NCBI GenBank assembly: GCA_902482185.1
Contig: CABSZR010000122.1
Span: 1-5,057 of the forward strand
DNA: 5,057 bases
DNA from: an uncultured Collinsella sp.
Lineage (GTDB): Bacteria; Actinomycetota; Coriobacteriia; Coriobacteriales; Coriobacteriaceae
Direction of reading: 5' to 3'
The stretch's first letter is position 1. The number at the start of each line of letters is the position of its first letter. The notes beneath the pieces are model-generated. The model ran no database searches, was not told the origin of the DNA, and worked only from the letters and a program-made list of their open reading frames with translations. The translations under genes and the position numbers were made by a program. Shown here in pieces: positions 4,753-5,057 of the stretch.

Positions 4753-5057
4753 CTACATCTCCTCCTTCACCAGCGCGGCAAACGCAGCCAGCACCTCATC
4801 GTTTTCCTGCGGGGTACCCACGGTAATGCGCAGACAGTCCGCGAGCCCCGGCGCGTAACTAAAGTCGCGCACCAAAATTGAATACTCGTCGCGCAGACGC
4901 TCGCGCACGCGCGTGGCATGCGGTGTGCGCACAAGCACAAAGTTCGCCGCGCTCGGCCATGCCTCCACGGGCAGACCCTCGGCAGCCATCGAGCGCAGGG
5001 CGGCCAGTTCGCGCTCGCGCTCGGATGCGACCTGTGCCACCACGGGCGCATACGCAT
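4753..5057 (-). CDS. hisC: histidinol-phosphate aminotransferase, C-terminal fragment
   Basis: The right edge of the window cuts this gene. About the last 100 of an expected 350 or so residues are present. The product is the PLP-dependent fold-type I aminotransferase that converts imidazole acetol phosphate to histidinol phosphate with glutamate as donor. The visible part is the C-terminal small domain: PSAANFVLVR, then ILVRDFSYAPGL and the signature CLRITVGTPQEND, whose arginine is the conserved substrate-carboxylate ligand of this fold. The catalytic lysine lies outside the window. An in-frame GTG at 5041-5043 is an internal valine, not the start, because the frame stays open to the edge. 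The gene ends KEEM-stop, directly against the hisB ATG. Other class I/II aminotransferases share this fold, but the context makes HisC the clear choice. Confidence 0.92.
   Translation of the reverse strand, partial: AYAPVVAQVASERERELAALRSMAAEGLPVEAWPSAANFVLVRTPHATRVRERLRDEYSILVRDFSYAPGLADCLRITVGTPQENDEVLAAFAALVKEEM

Noticed and set aside
5041..5043. GTG as the start of a short 96-codon gene at the right edge
   Set aside because: The frame remains open to the window edge and the protein matches only the C-terminal domain of HisC, so this is an internal valine of a gene cut by the window.

Overview
The window is a compact stretch of histidine biosynthesis genes. Seven genes lie head to tail on the minus strand, in transcription order hisC (C-terminal part only, cut by the right edge), hisB, hisH, hisA, hisF, hisI, hisE. 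One convergent gene on the plus strand, at the left end, encodes a PHP-family histidinol-phosphatase-like protein. The DNA is GC-rich. The separate (unfused) hisI and hisE, the small IGPD-only HisB and the general look of the proteins suggest a high-GC Gram-positive, most likely a Coriobacteriia/Collinsella-type actinobacterium. That assignment is an impression from the sequence and was not checked by a search.

Layout from left to right: 1-90 is a short upstream region with a good ribosome binding site and a possible -10 box. 91-1002 (+) is the PHP phosphatase. 1003-1161 is a convergent intergenic region filled almost entirely by three consecutive hairpins. 1162-1479 (-) is hisE, 1526-1855 hisI, 1856-2638 hisF, 2642-3385 hisA and 3382-4083 hisH. 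4084-4164 is an 81-bp gap holding a fourth hairpin. 4165-4752 is hisB and 4753-5057 partial hisC. Most junctions are tight (hisC/hisB and hisF/hisI abut, hisH/hisA overlap by 4 nt, hisA/hisF are 3 nt apart), so this is one operon with translational coupling. Its promoter and hisG/hisD are not in view and would lie, if linked, beyond the right edge.

Together the genes cover the middle and late pathway. HisE and HisI convert PR-ATP to ProFAR, HisA isomerises it, HisH/HisF close the imidazole ring and release AICAR, HisB dehydrates IGP, and HisC transaminates to histidinol phosphate. HisB has no phosphatase domain, so the convergent PHP protein is the obvious candidate for the dephosphorylation step.

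The genes themselves are ordinary. The part worth a second look is non-coding: four hairpins in two gaps. Two of them (1015-1083 and 4110-4150) become uninterrupted stems only when read as minus-strand RNA, where every imperfect pair is a G-U wobble. Three of the four carry a GGGGAC(A/G)G core in the loop region, which suggests a dispersed repeat family.
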